Positions 47,113 through 59,248 of a stretch of 64,000 nucleotides of DNA are shown one piece after another (position 1 is the stretch's first letter; each line of letters starts with the position of its first letter). The position numbers and the translations under genes were made by a program. Under the pieces are notes generated by a model, which was not told the DNA's origin, did not search any database, and worked only from the letters and a program-made list of their open reading frames with translations. This DNA comes from Viridothelium virens (taxonomy: Eukaryota > Ascomycota > Dothideomycetes > Trypetheliales > Trypetheliaceae): positions 62,001 to 126,000 of the forward strand of contig ML991810.1 of assembly GCA_010094025.1 (NCBI GenBank). The letters are read 5' to 3'.

Positions 47113-48462
47113 CACGCTTTGACAAGCGCAGTTGTACAGTCTGCAGCACCGTCAAACTCGTAAGCTTCTTGAGCAGCCGGTGGCAGATCGTGAGAGGGAT
47201 CTTGATGGTGTGGACGGAGCATCGTGAGATAAATTTGCTGAAACTTGTGCGTGAAGAGTTCTTACAGAGAGACCCAGACATCAAAGGAACTGCAATCTGT
47301 CGATGAAGTCTCGTGGGTCATAGGAAATAGGTAGTCATTCTCTCGGGAGAGTACTTAAAACTCCACCAAAGACACAACTCGGAAGAATTATATATTCAAT
47401 TACCTCCTAAGCAACTCTTCTCTATATAACTGCACTTGGTTAATCAAAAATGTCAGATGCAGCTGCAATTCAAGAGATCGTGCACTTATTCCGTAGCATG
47501 TGCAGAGCGCGCCCCGATCTCCCTTTGTCTCTAAAACACTGCACAAAACATTCACCAACGGCTTTGTCAACTTTCACAACTCCATTATCCCCGAGTGCGC
47601 CCTAATGTCACGGCCCACTGCGTGAACTATTTCTCACCATCTGCATGATGCCCTGTCTTCGCTGTTGCGTGATCTGCATTGCCGGTGCACGCGTTTCGCT
47701 TTGCCGCCTAACCACTGAATTGGCTTGACTTAGCGGACATCGCTGACAACGGAAGCTGCCTTAAATGTCTACAAATCCGCAAAAGACCTGGAACTAGTAG
47801 AATCATGTGTGAAAGGCGCTAGACGTGGCGGTGCATTGACCGACCAGATCGCTGCATGCCACTTCAAAAGTGATATACACAAGTTTCCCCTGTTGCAGGC
47901 TCGAAGTCATGCTCTAACGATTTCATGCATTGGAAGATCAGCAGGATTGATAGCAGGATACTGTTGTGACTTGTGCCTTCTAGCTTGAACCGACGGTGAC
48001 GAGGGCATGTGCATTAGACGCTCTTCATCACGAACGAGAGCATGGAGTGAACAAGTAATAGTGATGTGGGTTGAAGGAAGCGGAAGAAGGGAAGAAGGGG
48101 AGCCATTGGGACTGCCTATGCAAAAGTTCGCCGAAGCAGAAAGCCGACGAAGCCGAAGAGGTCGATACCCAAGAGGGGTGGACGAGACGACATCTCGACG
48201 GAGTGCTTTGAGGATCTCAACGTCGTCCAGAGTGGTGCTCCCGAAGGCTCGAATGAACGGTGACCTCAAGGAAATAGGTGATATCGAATTGACAGAATAA
48301 GAGAGCGTGACTACGTAGACAAAGAAGTGGCGTAAATTGAAGTACAATAAGAAAATCCCTCCAGATTCCACCACCTTTGTGCGCCTGTTCATCCATCCCG
48401 ATTCTCGTGACAAAGTCTGTAGAAGAGACAAGGTCCCCGGAACCATCACGGAAGCCCCTAAC
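47113..48462. other. Intergenic spacer
   Basis: Nothing assigned. A 209-codon open frame on the minus strand (48536-47907) overlaps the last laccase exon in another phase and is probably fortuitous. Confidence 0.4.
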
Positions 48463-50670
48463 CTAGATACCAGAATCGGTCTGATTGAACTTAAGATCCC
48501 ATTTATCCCAATTAGCGCAAACTTTCTCAGTGACATTCAGAGCTCCTTTGCCGAGGGCAGAAGGGATCGCCTCTGTGCGCTCAAAGATCTGCAACGCAAG
48601 GCCGGAGGAGGCATGCCAAGCCTAAACAATTGTATCAGTCTCACGTCAAATACAGCATCCTTCGTACAAGCACATTCTAGCGCCATGGGACTGGACTTAC
48701 GATATGACAATGCACCAACCAGATACCCGGATTGTCGGGCTGGAAGCCCAACGCGAGGTAACCGCCAGCGGGTAGCAGGGCGACGTCTCGTCTTGGCGGG
48801 TTCTTGAAGTTGAAACTTTGCAGGGCTTTCGAGGCGTCGAAGCTCGCATTGCTCTGATCAAGGATGACAAAGTCGTGGCCATGCATATGGATGGGGTGAG
48901 CAATGGGTACATTCTTCTTGGGGATGTTTCCGAGATTGATACCATCGACGACCAAGACAACAAAGTTTCCTTGGAAGTCATCTGCGATGGTTCAGTATAG
49001 ATTTTGGTCATTACTTTGCATCTATAACGACCGAAAATCGACTTACAGTTGATCGCGGCGTAGTTCGGATCATTCAACGTGCCACTAATATTCAGGAGCG
49101 AAGGATTGGAGTAATTCAAAAAGAGTGGTGTAAACGTCAATTCCCACCGATTGAAATGTTCGAAGGTAGCATTGCTAATATCGGCAACGAAGGAATATTG
49201 ATTCAGCTCAGCTTCAGTTTTTGCGTTGTCGAGGGAGGTGACATTCCATTGGACAACAGGTACAAGACTGTCGACTGGTTCATCAACACAATCGGTTTTA
49301 CCATCATTCGCCACAGTGGTTGGTGGAAATGTGGTATTCGTGTAGCGTATGATCCCCGTTTCCTCATCGTCTTCCTCGACTGAACCACAACCCGTCGCTA
49401 CCCGTGTCCGTATCCAGTATTGTCCCTGCGTAGAGGTGGTGTTCTGTTTGGCTGTAACTACCACTTGATAGCGTTGACCTAGAAGAACTCTGTCAGCATC
49501 GGCGAATAAGCAAGCATAAGCATCCTACCAATGCCAATGAACAATGACCCTGTTGTGTATGGCTTGATGGGGACAAGGTCTGTGGCAATAACTTCAAGTT
49601 CATGCCCGTCGATGGAGAAGATGAACATGGACCCGGCAGAGGAGTTTACGAGACGGAGTAAATATCGTTTGCCGTATTGGAAAGTTTTTACGAAGGGTCC
49701 ACCGGCTGGGACAGGACTACCAGTAGTATTCACGGGGCAGCGGTTGTCTCGTACCTTAGCGATGGCAGTGTTGCAGCAGAATGGATCCAAGTCAGAGCAT
49801 CTAAAATTACCTAGTGACTCACTCAGTAAATTCCAATCGAGAATGGGCCGGAGACAGCTTACCGGTTCCGTTGAATACAATACTGTTCGCCAGTGGACCA
49901 CCACCGACAAGTTCTTGGTTCAAGACGTCGGTACTGTTCGCGTGCACCCAATCGTTGATCAAGGCAGGGGAGAAGGCCTCGTCGTAGTTCGCACTGCTTG
50001 GTCCGTGAATGACAAGGCCGCCCATCACTCCGTCTGAGTACTGGGTCTGATAATGGCTATGGTACCAGGTATGGCCATACTGCTGGGCCAGGAATTGATA
50101 AGTGAAGGTATCATTTTGTGCAATTGGACACTGGGTCACGCCATTGACGCCATCCATTTGATTTGTGCCCAGCTGTCGAATACCATGCCAGTGAATGGTA
50201 GAACCCTCAGTGCTGATGAAATTCGTTACATGCACTCGGATAGTATCCCCCCAGCAAGCTTCAAGAACAGGACCTGGATAGGTATTATTGAATACCAGTC
50301 CCGTTGGTTTGAGATAGCCATCAGGAAAGAGTGGAGTCTCGGTAACACTCAACCAGTATTCTCGAAGGACACCAGTAGGCCAGGCATTTTCGTACTCTGT
50401 ATAAATGTCATACTCACTAGGACCAGAAACCTTTCCAGTGTTCTTGAGCCAGCAAGTTCTATTGTTTGCGGAGCCGCAGGATGTCCACCCAGTCGGATAT
50501 TGGCATGTGATGGAAGAATTAGGGGGTCTGAAAGAGGTGACAGCCACCAGAGGCTCCTCCGTTGACCCGTGCGTCAAACTTAGGGGTTGCTGGTCTCGAT
50601 TGTATCCATGCAGGGGATTAAAACTAGAAACGAAAAGAAAGGCATCCCAACATGCATTCAAGAAACCCAT
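48463..50670 (-). CDS. Ascomycete laccase (multicopper oxidase)
   Basis: Five exons (50670-49863, 49810-49529, 49478-49047, 48981-48701, 48621-48463; introns 50-79 nt) give 653 residues. Laccases oxidise phenols with O2 through one type-1 and a trinuclear copper centre. All four copper motifs are present: HWHG (160-163), HTWYHSH (200-206), HPIHMHGHDF, and HCHIAWHASSGLAL, the last rebuilt across intron 4. The axial position is Leu, typical of ascomycete enzymes. The chain ends in DSGI, the asco-laccase C-terminal plug; the sequence before it (KWDLKFNQT) fits. The N-terminal hydrophobic stretch is weak (CWDAFLFVSSF), so secretion is likely but not certain. Many N-glycosylation sequons. Possible roles are melanin or phenolic metabolism. 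Confidence 0.94.
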
Positions 50671-51903
50671 ATTGTATGTTTTCGAGAGGATAGGAAAGCT
50701 AACGTACGAACTACGGAAGCTGAGGGGTTTTGAGCAAATTTCAACTTACTCTTGGCGGAATTATAAGTCCTCTGAGACGGCGGCGACGGCCGAATTACTG
50801 TATCGAGGCAATTGCGTTCCTCACTCAGCTCAGCTCATGGTGGAGTTGCATCCTTGGCATTTGGGCAAGCGGTCACCGCAGTTGGCCTATAATGAGGCTT
50901 GCATCGCGGACGCTCCAGAACCTCAGAAGTGCGACAGCGTAAGCCTACCAGCTGAGGGGTCTGAAGGCGAGGTATCCTAGATAGTTCCCAGCCTTCAGTT
51001 CCCGTAACTGGAGATGTAGACCAATACGCTTCCTTGAATCTGCTTTGCCGCGTGGGAATTGACTAAGTTGCAACAAGGCTGCGCGATCACGAGAAGGGGA
51101 GCTCCGAATGCGGCCAACGGAATGTTGTGTAACATGACGTGTGACTCAAAGAATCAGAATCTTCCAACGAGACCGGCCACAGGCTACCGCGCGTTGAAAT
51201 GTACTCAGGGATTTGCGACGAAGCTGGAGAAAATACGAGCTGCAGAAGCCACACAGATGCCGTGAGGCCAGCAAAAACGCGGGTGATAAGGGCTGTTAAG
51301 AAAATGCGGTAAGATATTAAGACAGCAAGACATAGAGGAATTCTCATTTTCCGCCATAAGGCATCTTTCGCAATCTGGGCGTTACTGGCCGCAAGCTAAT
51401 CGGCGAAGATCGAGGATAGACAAGCTATACGTGGTCGAGGCGGGTTTACCTTGATGTAATTGGAGAGCGGGAGGAGAAGTGTGCACATTGCGGCGAGCTT
51501 GATCAGCTCTATAGGGCTGAGATGAAAATTTGCCGCTTTGCTCACGACGCTTACGTGAGGATGTTGCCGCGCGAATCGTGACTTGATCCCGGAAGGAGCA
51601 ATTGGAAAGGATGAGGGATCAAAAGTTGCCGTATGATAGTACCGATGTACAGCAGGTTGAAGCCAGCGTTAGAAGAGGCAATGAGGCGATGGCAAAGCTC
51701 ACCGGTAAGGCAATGGGGCAGAAGAAACTGGATCAATTAGGGAAACGCAAGAGTAGCGATGAGCATCCAATCGGTAGTTCATAAGTCCTTGACCCTTGGT
51801 ACTGGAACCGGTGATTTCTGAGAAGATATCGCTCAACTCCAGAATTCCACAGCGGACTATGGAAAGGTTGAGGCCACAGAAGTCCACACAAACTTTGCTT
51901 AGG
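50671..51903. other. Intergenic spacer upstream of laccase
   Basis: No firm gene. A 60-codon open frame at 51602-51784 (plus) reads EASVRRGNEAMAKLTGKAMG and has coding-like composition, but no family, start context or splice partners support it. Confidence 0.35.
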
Positions 51904-52266
51904 TTATTTTCGGGGGGTTGATTTCTCCGCCGCCCATGCGTCGATCAGTGCCACGCTATCGTACCCCGGACTCGACCACGGCATGCTTGATGACAGCGGC
52001 GCTCCCTTGGACGCCAATTGCTCAGCCCATATAACATTGCGGGACTTTGGCCGTCAGGTCGCTCGTGGCTTGCGCCCACGAAAAGCATACTCATTCTCTG
52101 CGGGCACAGGAAGCGAACCCCGCTCGTTCACCAACAGCCTAGGAGGAAGGTACAGAGTGGCACCCAATGCGAGACCGACACCACACGTTACAGCTGTAAG
52201 CACGGCTTGCATCATAGAAGCTGGATTCTGCCCGACAATTGCCGTTGCAGCTTCCCATTTTTGCAT
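51904..52266 (-). pseudogene. Decayed small gene, one in-frame stop
   Basis: From an ATG at 52266 the frame runs 120 codons to a TAA at 51904 with a single internal TGA. Residues on both sides look coding: KWEAATAIVGQNPASM, a hydrophobic helix AVLTAVTCGVGLALGATLYL, then LVNERGSLPVP, and after the stop NVIWAEQLASKG and YDSVALIDAWAAEKS. I do not recognise the family. The TGA could come from CGA by a C-to-T change. It could also be chance, or an exon of a gene with unseen introns. Confidence 0.35.
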
Positions 52267-53942
52267 GTTCGAAGGGATATGTCATGACGTGCTCGTCTCA
52301 GAGTCGTTATTAAGGCTTCAACTAAACGAGCCGATTTAGATATCGGTATCTTTGATATCCCTGATAGTGACATTATGTTCCCAGTAGTATAACCTCGCTG
52401 AGTTCGCGAATACCTTAGTTGCCTAACCGAATATCATCCACAGCTTTGAAGCTTGGGATTAGCCGGCACACATCCTTTTGCTGCGGACCTTCGGGTTTGC
52501 CTTTTCTTACTGTAGGTAGTAGGCGGATAACACAGCGTTACAAAAGCATGTCAGAGGTAGCTCTTGAAGAGCATTCCCGAAGCTGTTATAAAAGACGGGA
52601 CTAGACTCCCTCATTGAACCGCATGGAGTACCGCAGAACTCACTGTTCGAGACTACTCGCCTATTGCCCCCTTCACTGCAAGAAAATTTCGGGTAAGAAG
52701 CAGTACAATGCAAAGGGGGCCGAAGGATCAAAGCCGAGATCCCCCGCTCTGACGGTATCTTGCACACTCACCACGCTTCGCCGGCAGAAGGCACCTGGGT
52801 TTAGCATAAGATCTCTGACACACAAGGAATCTCAGACAACTTTAGACGCAAACTGACTCCGAACTCCGACCGAACTGCAACCAAGTCCTCTAAATCCACG
52901 CTTCGGACTATGGTCGATGGTGTTTAGGACATATCTGCATCCATAGATAGCATACGGGGGAGTCCCTAGCAGCAAAATAGTCTTTGGCCAGTTTTCTGAC
53001 AAGAGTTCGCGTGTAATATCTTGATGCAGGTGCTCGAGTTTGTGTACTTCTTAGCCGCCATCATTACTCTGTTGACTGGTCAGAAAATGCTAGCAATCAT
53101 GGTTGCAGCTGTATTACATTCCATTACCCTTGCAACGTAAAAGTTCTAAGTACTCTGCTGATGCAGGATCTAAGAACATCAAGATCATGGAGGAGATCCG
53201 CTTGCAGTGTTGGTGGCGTTGGTTGCGAATGAAAGCGCAGAGGAGATACTAGCATTCAGATGGTTACGGCAGCTTAGAGCGTAGCGCGACGTACTTGACG
53301 CTTATTTGATACCTGTTTCAGTGTAGGGTGTCGGAATTCTCCTGATGTAAGCAGGTTTCGATGATAAAGTGCAGTCTCGGTACACGGTTAACAGGCCCAC
53401 GACGTGGAGGCCTGAGACATGGGTACAGATCACCTCTTCGCTTAGTGAAGGTCATTGTCGGGGTGATTTCCTCGCTGCAATAGCGCACCATTGACGGATG
53501 TAGTCGTGCTTGTGAGATGCTCACAATCGCTTTGCAATCTCAGCTAAGAACATTGCCTCGGAAGATTGTTTGACATATTGCCAACGGCAAGACGCGTAGA
53601 AAGTCGGAAGTTGAGATTGGTATGAAGCTTGTCTTCAAAGTAATTTCCTCGATCAAAGTCCTACCATGAAGAGGTCAGCTATTATATCTTGAACAACCTA
53701 TTCCCGAAACTTGAATTTGCCGACATCGACGTGAACGAACGTTCATAGATAGTTCAATCTTTACACTTCAGAACGGGCACGTTGTGTAAAAGACACCAAT
53801 AAGGAGTAGGTGAATTTGACCTAATCGACGGCCACGGTGTATGATATGGAACTGAAAGTGCTCGTTAGAACTACCATAGGTCCTCTTAGGGACATTCTGC
53901 CCTGTCAGGTGTCCAGTTCTCGTGCATGTACAAAGTGTGTCT
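52267..53942. other. Intergenic spacer
   Basis: No gene or repeat recognised in 1.7 kb; open frames are short and overlapping. Confidence 0.4.
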
Positions 53943-54904
53943 CTAGCTGCGGACCTCCCCCCCCCCCCCCGGCGAGCAGGATAATCTGTTTGCTTCAACG
54001 GAGCCTAGACTCCTATCCGAAAAATAGATGGACTGTTGGCCCAAGAAATCCGGAGCATTTCTAACCCCATCCTGCAACAGATCCAGATCGGCCTGGCCGC
54101 TCGACAAAGCCAGCAAATGCAGCGGAGTCGGATCTTCGGGTGAGCATGTTGGCCAGTGCATCGCTGGCGGGGCCGTTCCTTTCATGTTCAGGTCCAGAGT
54201 GAACATGAACGCTATATAGTAGCTCTGAATCATCGGCGTGGGCGGAGGAGTCGATACCAACATCCCATACGCGTAGATAACACCGGCGGCGTGGAACGTT
54301 CCTACAGTTGCTATGCCGCAGAAGTAGCTGGCAAGGTACTACCATGTTGGGATGTCAGCGACTACTTCTGTAAGGTAGTTACGCGAGGGAAGCGTGAAGG
54401 GCAGGCGGATAGCGGTGGCGGCAAGTCGCCTAAAGCCGGGCTAAATTTGGTTCGCGACGGAGCTATTGAATGGGATGACTACTTCGCCAAGGCATTTGGA
54501 GTAATCCGAGATAAAGCTTGTGACGTCCGAGATGGCATTGGGAACTGTATCGACAAAGTGCTGAGCTTTAGGTCCAATGATACTATCAGTGAGAACGATG
54601 GAGCCCAAATCCGTAATAGCACCATGGAATAGAGGGTTCCTATTGCACGTGTTATTACCACCACGTGTGATAGTATGATAAAAAACAGAGATGCTGCCTG
54701 CGATTCCGAGGATGATGTTGTGGTCGAAGGCCCCTGCGCATTGAGCGTCCGACAATCCTCACCTGCGTTTTTTCTGTAAAGGGTGTCTGTAATGAAAACC
54801 GAGCCAGGGAAATCTACGAGGCTGCTGTGATTCGTTGAGAGGAGAGGTTCGGTGCATGGCCTGGGGGTTCTTGTAGCAGTTGTAACTTCGAAGCTGGCGT
54901 CCAT
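53943..54904 (-). pseudogene. Decayed multi-spanning membrane protein gene
   Basis: From an ATG at 54904 (MDASFEVTTATRTPRPCTEP, PLLSTNHSSLVDFPGS) coding-like sequence continues, after a frame change or a possible 65-nt intron (AG/GTGAGG...cgCAG), into one long frame. That frame has hydrophobic stretches HNIILGIAGSISVFYHTIT and GAITDLGSIVLTDSIIG, then VVIPFNSS, YFCGIATVGTFHAAGVIYAYG and IQSYYIAFMFTLDLNM. Two TAG stops interrupt this frame. The pattern of short helices and conserved-looking loops suggests a four- to six-span fungal integral membrane protein of unknown role. The downstream tail is low-complexity and runs into a 14-C homopolymer. A functional gene with several tiny introns cannot be fully excluded. 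Confidence 0.5.
53957..53970. repeat. Poly-C homopolymer (14 C)
   Basis: Fourteen consecutive C on the plus strand, followed by GGCGAG. Length may be uncertain in any assembly. Confidence 0.9.
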
Positions 54905-56509
54905 AGACTATGGAGGCTTGAAGCGCATGTCGGCAACCGGAGGTTGGGCAAACGAGATTTCTTGAACTGAGTCGCCGCTATCAGAGCCTGATTCTAGGAT
55001 GGTTCCATTCTCGATGGTCACGGAGAGACCAAGCTATCTTTCTTCAGGAGTTTGCAAGCAATTTCTGCAAAAGGTGAAGTACAGGCATATTGCAGCTTAT
55101 GATTTAGCAGCTAATCGATAGTCGCGAAAAGATGCCTCATCTTCGACAAAAGGCAGGTCCGAAGGATTGTGTTACCCCTTTGTCATTAGCCCCTACCGTC
55201 ACCGAATGCTTTGCCCGATTATGTATGGCAAGCCGGCGTCCGAGCTGCAGTATCTGCACTTGCATACCCATACAATAGCCATTGTGACCAGCGGACTGAT
55301 ATTGGCAGTGTGATGACTGCAAGGCTCCGGCTGTGGTAGTTTACGTCGGATTCGAGAATGCGAAACACGACAGACGGTCGAGATCGAGACGAAATGTCGT
55401 CGTGGACTAGCGCAAAGTCAGGAATGCTGGGGATGACGGTTCGGTGCTTCCAAGGTTGGAAGGGACAAGGACGGGATGATTTTGTCCCGTATCCATCCGA
55501 CCTCTCTTGTCATCCCGCACTCCTTCCGCCTGCATACCTTTCCTTCTTCTCTGCATTCCATCCCTTCCCTTTGTTGTCCCCTGTCTGCATACTAGAAGTC
55601 TCGACACACTACTTCCTTCCGTACTTGGTGTAATCATGCCCTGCTTTTGAAAGAACCTCTTTAGCCCAACTTAGACTTCGCAGTCTGTCCCTTTGACCTT
55701 ACTATGTATATGCCATTTGCAGATTACAGCAGCAAACCAAATCTGAGTGTCATTTTAATCTTCGACGAGACCATGAAAACATCAGCGAGAAAGATTCTAG
55801 CACTCTGGCTACGGGCGCTCATAGAAAATACGTTTTCATTTCAAGGGATATCAAATCAATAAATCTCCTGATCCTGGTCACATATAAAGTCGCACACGCA
55901 CACGGTAGCGTGAAGCCGAATGCTTCACTCGGATAGCAGCCTCGAGAGGTCCTATTCCTGGAATTGCCCTTGTATTGGATTTATTGCTCGACATCGAAGT
56001 GGCATTCTCCAATGGATACGAACGACAATTCTGCGAGATTGCGACGGTAAGAATCGGAGCCGCAGCTTCTCGTCTTCCTAACCTATGAATGCGGATAATA
56101 AGAAAAAAAAATTCGGATGAGACTCAGAATGGAAGTGTTGATCAATTCTCAGAGCATCATGTCCATCGTGGTCTCGAAATGATCTCAAGAAAGCCCACAG
56201 GAAGCCAACGGGAAAGGCTAAAAGGAAAAAGAAGGGCTGGATCCCCCAGGATCCTATCTGGATACGGCTTGTCCATTCCATAATCTATATTCCTTCCGCA
56301 TGACCACAAGCAGATCATCGTATCAATCCTTGACCGTGTTCTGTTCTTTCTAGTCCTACTCTTCCCAGCCTGAAGGTCTGGATAGGCTTCATATTGAATG
56401 GGTATTGCGGACCAGATCGCCTTGATGTATCGGTTCTCCCTACTTCAGCTTCGAGATTTGTTTGCTCTCTCGGTCGACTGGCATGCTGCAAGGCGGATTG
56501 AGAACTCAT
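54905..56509. other. Intergenic spacer
   Basis: No gene recognised. Around 55,490-55,620 the plus strand is strongly pyrimidine-rich (CTTCC/TCCCTT runs), which generates low-complexity open frames. Confidence 0.4.
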
Positions 56510-56815
56510 TCAACAATCAAACTCCAGCCCATTGCCGTGTTCTAAGAGAGCATCATCGACATCGCACAACCGCCCTAGTCGGTTTACGGTCAGTGCTTTC
56601 TGGACTGGGCAGAAGATCAGATCATGATGCTGAAGTCAAACTTTGCCATTCTTATATGCCATGCTGCTTTGGTACATTCGCTTCCACATAGTCTTGAAGT
56701 GTCCGAGATCGTTCTCATGGAGCTTTCGTCGCTACACCTCTCGGCAAGCCCTGGCTGACGAATTTTCCACAATGTTCAGAGCGTTGCGAACTGCGTCTTC
56801 ATCCTTCATCAGCAT
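56510..56815 (-). pseudogene. Decayed coding fragment, unrecognised
   Basis: A 102-codon frame from the ATG at 56815 has coding-like residue content throughout (MKDEDAVRNALNIVENSSAR, HENDLGHFKTMWKRMYQSSM, DLIFCPVQKALTVN, LCDVDDALLEHGNG) but is interrupted by two stops. Coding-like pieces in changing frames continue upstream to about 57,400. No family recognised. It is consistent with a decayed gene in an accessory region. Confidence 0.35.
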
Positions 56816-57758
56816 AAGCAGACAGTCTTCACCCTACCTCGAAGCCTAACTCTCACACGACATTCGAAAAGGGCTTTTGTCCGGCGTCTTCGCATTTTTC
56901 ACCATGACCCTGCACTTTCCAAGCAATTATCCAAGAGCTTCGCCGGAACCAACGTTCGCCCCACGATACTTTGATGTGCATCAATCGTCCTCCCAAATCT
57001 GCACATCTGTGGCCTCCGTCGTTGCGTCTTCATGATGTTGTGCCGTCGAAGAGATAGGCTGCAATCGTGGACTTGGAGCTAGGCTTGATGCACCTGCAGA
57101 TTCAAGTAGCCATGCACCAGCGAATAACAGTTATCCTTGCTTTGAGGAGCTGCATTACATCACTTCTGTGACTGCAAGTATCTCATCGACGATTGGACTA
57201 GGACCATTATGGGAATCACACGACTTCGGTTTGCCTTCGGAAGAAGCGCGCTCTCACGAACACTCTTGGGAACACTCTCGCGACCCCCTGAATCCAGCAC
57301 GCAAGCCTTTGACTCAGACAAAGGACTGAGTCTCCTTGATACCTAATGATGAGCGGTACTGAGGCTACTTGAAATGCAACGTCGGTCCATCATCGGTCAG
57401 AAAGGAAGACTACGAACCTATCTTCACGCGGGGACGGCTGGTTGCTAAGCTTTGTCTGCAACCGTCTTGCGCTATTCAAATAGGGCGTTCGCAGTCCGTC
57501 TATCCATGTGATATGCGAGATTGCTGGTACTAGCCTCGTGACTATAGCGGCATCACGATGGCCGCTTGAACACACTTTGCTCTCGTGGTTATATGATTGC
57601 CTGATATTCCGGTGGCGTCGATGATCACAATCGAAAACCTTAAAACTAGGTGCAAGTTTGCTCAGGAGTAACCCAAAACTTTCAAGGCTTTATCTGTGGA
57701 GACTCATTCTAGGAAGTCCGCGAGGAAATTGCGTAGTCTTGCGCATAAGCTCCGGAGC
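56816..57758. other. Spacer with scattered coding-like remnants
   Basis: Minus-strand pieces such as MKTQRRRPQMCRFGRTIDAH (near 57,030) and SVPKSVRESALLPKANRS (near 57,260) sit in different frames. They could belong to the decayed gene downstream on that strand, or be chance. Confidence 0.3.
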
Positions 57759-59248
57759 ATGGGAACAGTGTCATTGGAAACACCCACGGACAACTACACC
57801 CACCGATCTGCCTTCGCCCACCGTCAAGCACCACGCAACAATCCTCAGTCCGCCTGTTCCCCAAATCCTGCCGCAATGGAGGCTAGTCAGGAAGCGAAAA
57901 CGTCTCTAGAGAGCCTTAGTAATGAGTTACTCTACCAAATTGCATCAGAATATCTTCATTATGGCACCGAAACCAGCATTTTTCTAGCTACGCCTGATTT
58001 TCAGGACTTGAGAATCAGCAGCCCTGATTCCACGACTCTATACTACAGAGCTCGACCGTTGAAGTCATTCTCTATGGTCAACAGCCGTATGAGAACCGTT
58101 GCGGGCCCCCTCCTGTTTCGAACGTTGGACTTTAGCGGAACATTCAAGACAATCCTAACATGTCTGGCCGATATTACCACATATGACATCGTGTTGTTTG
58201 GACTTAGGTACGAAATACGTTCTTCTGATTTTTGGTATCAACACTCATAAATATGAAAAGGAAGCTATCGATCTACATCAAAGAGTCTGAAAATCCGATC
58301 TCCTCTCCACTTCAAGTGCCTCACGAAATTCCGACTTTGATCCTCAAGGCACCGCATCTCCAGATGCTTGCACTTTCTGTTACACCAAGGCACGCAATGG
58401 CATGCAAAGTCGCCTTTGACCAATCAAAAGCTATATTTCCATCGATCAGGATACTAGGCGTTGGCATGCTCTCCCACTGGCTCATCCGCCTGTGTCCCGA
58501 AGTTACCACAATCTTGGCCATGGATCATATTGATGACGAACAACATCTGTCACAAATGAATCAGAATGATCTTATCTCTGAGCTGCATCGTGCGACGTAT
58601 CTTAAAGGCCTGAAGATGTCACTGCCAGAGTCGTTTACGATCAATAGTAAGTCGAAAGACCATGGCAATGCTGTTGACAGGTCGGCTAACCAGGATAAGC
58701 CATGCTGAAGGCTATCCCTCAAATCGAAAGCCTTGATTTTGGAAAGTGCGTTGGAGGGAATACCCTGGACCTCTTTCAGCAGGCACCGGGTCAAAATTTC
58801 AGGGTAATTACCCACCAGCTGTTGTGCTATGGCCTCTTACTGACCGAACACTCAGGCACTATTGTCCAGTCTACGAGGGTTCAGGAGCTTGAAGCTGGTC
58901 GCCTTTCCCGACATCAGTACCCTTGGAATTGGATACAAGCATCCCGAACATGCTGATGGTGTTACCCGGCCCGACAACACCAAGACTGAGGACATGATGA
59001 CGCTCTCGGAACGCGTCGAAAAAGAGATGGCCGAACACAATCTTGCACGCGATATCTTCGTTACCATCCTTTCCCTAGAATGCGTCTACTTTGGTATCGG
59101 GAAAATCAAAGCATGGAAAAGGCCGGATGAGGAGGGGAAAACACGCATCTACTTCTGGCACAAATGGGATGTGCCACCCAGCGAAGAACCTCACGATGAT
59201 GGCTTCAACACGGTCATTGTCACCGTAGGAGCACTACACATTACATAA
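57759..59248 (+). CDS. F-box-like protein
   Basis: Four exons (57759-58207, 58261-58646, 58700-58803, 58856-59248) with introns of 53, 53 and 52 nt join to 443 residues. The start may instead be the ATG at 57876 (404 residues), which sits just ahead of the F-box-like helix SLESLSNELLYQIASEYLHY; the longer form adds a low-complexity leader. The rest is typical of divergent fungal F-box proteins: FSMVNSRMRTVAGPLLFRTL, then leucine-rich strand-helix units (LILKAPHLQMLALS, FPSIRILGVG, IPQIESLDFGKCVGG, GFRSLKLVAFPDIS). F-box proteins recruit substrates to SCF ubiquitin ligases via Skp1; the substrate is unknown. Exon 3 uses an acceptor (gctaaccaggataag) six nt past a closer CAG, needed to keep the frame open. 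Confidence 0.8.

Noticed and set aside
47907-48536. A 209-codon minus-strand open frame.
   Set aside because: Overlaps the last laccase exon in another phase, has no family signature, and its residue mix is poor; left as unassigned spacer.
55358-55633. A 91-codon plus-strand frame.
   Set aside because: Produced by a pyrimidine-rich tract (Pro/Leu/Phe/Ser only).
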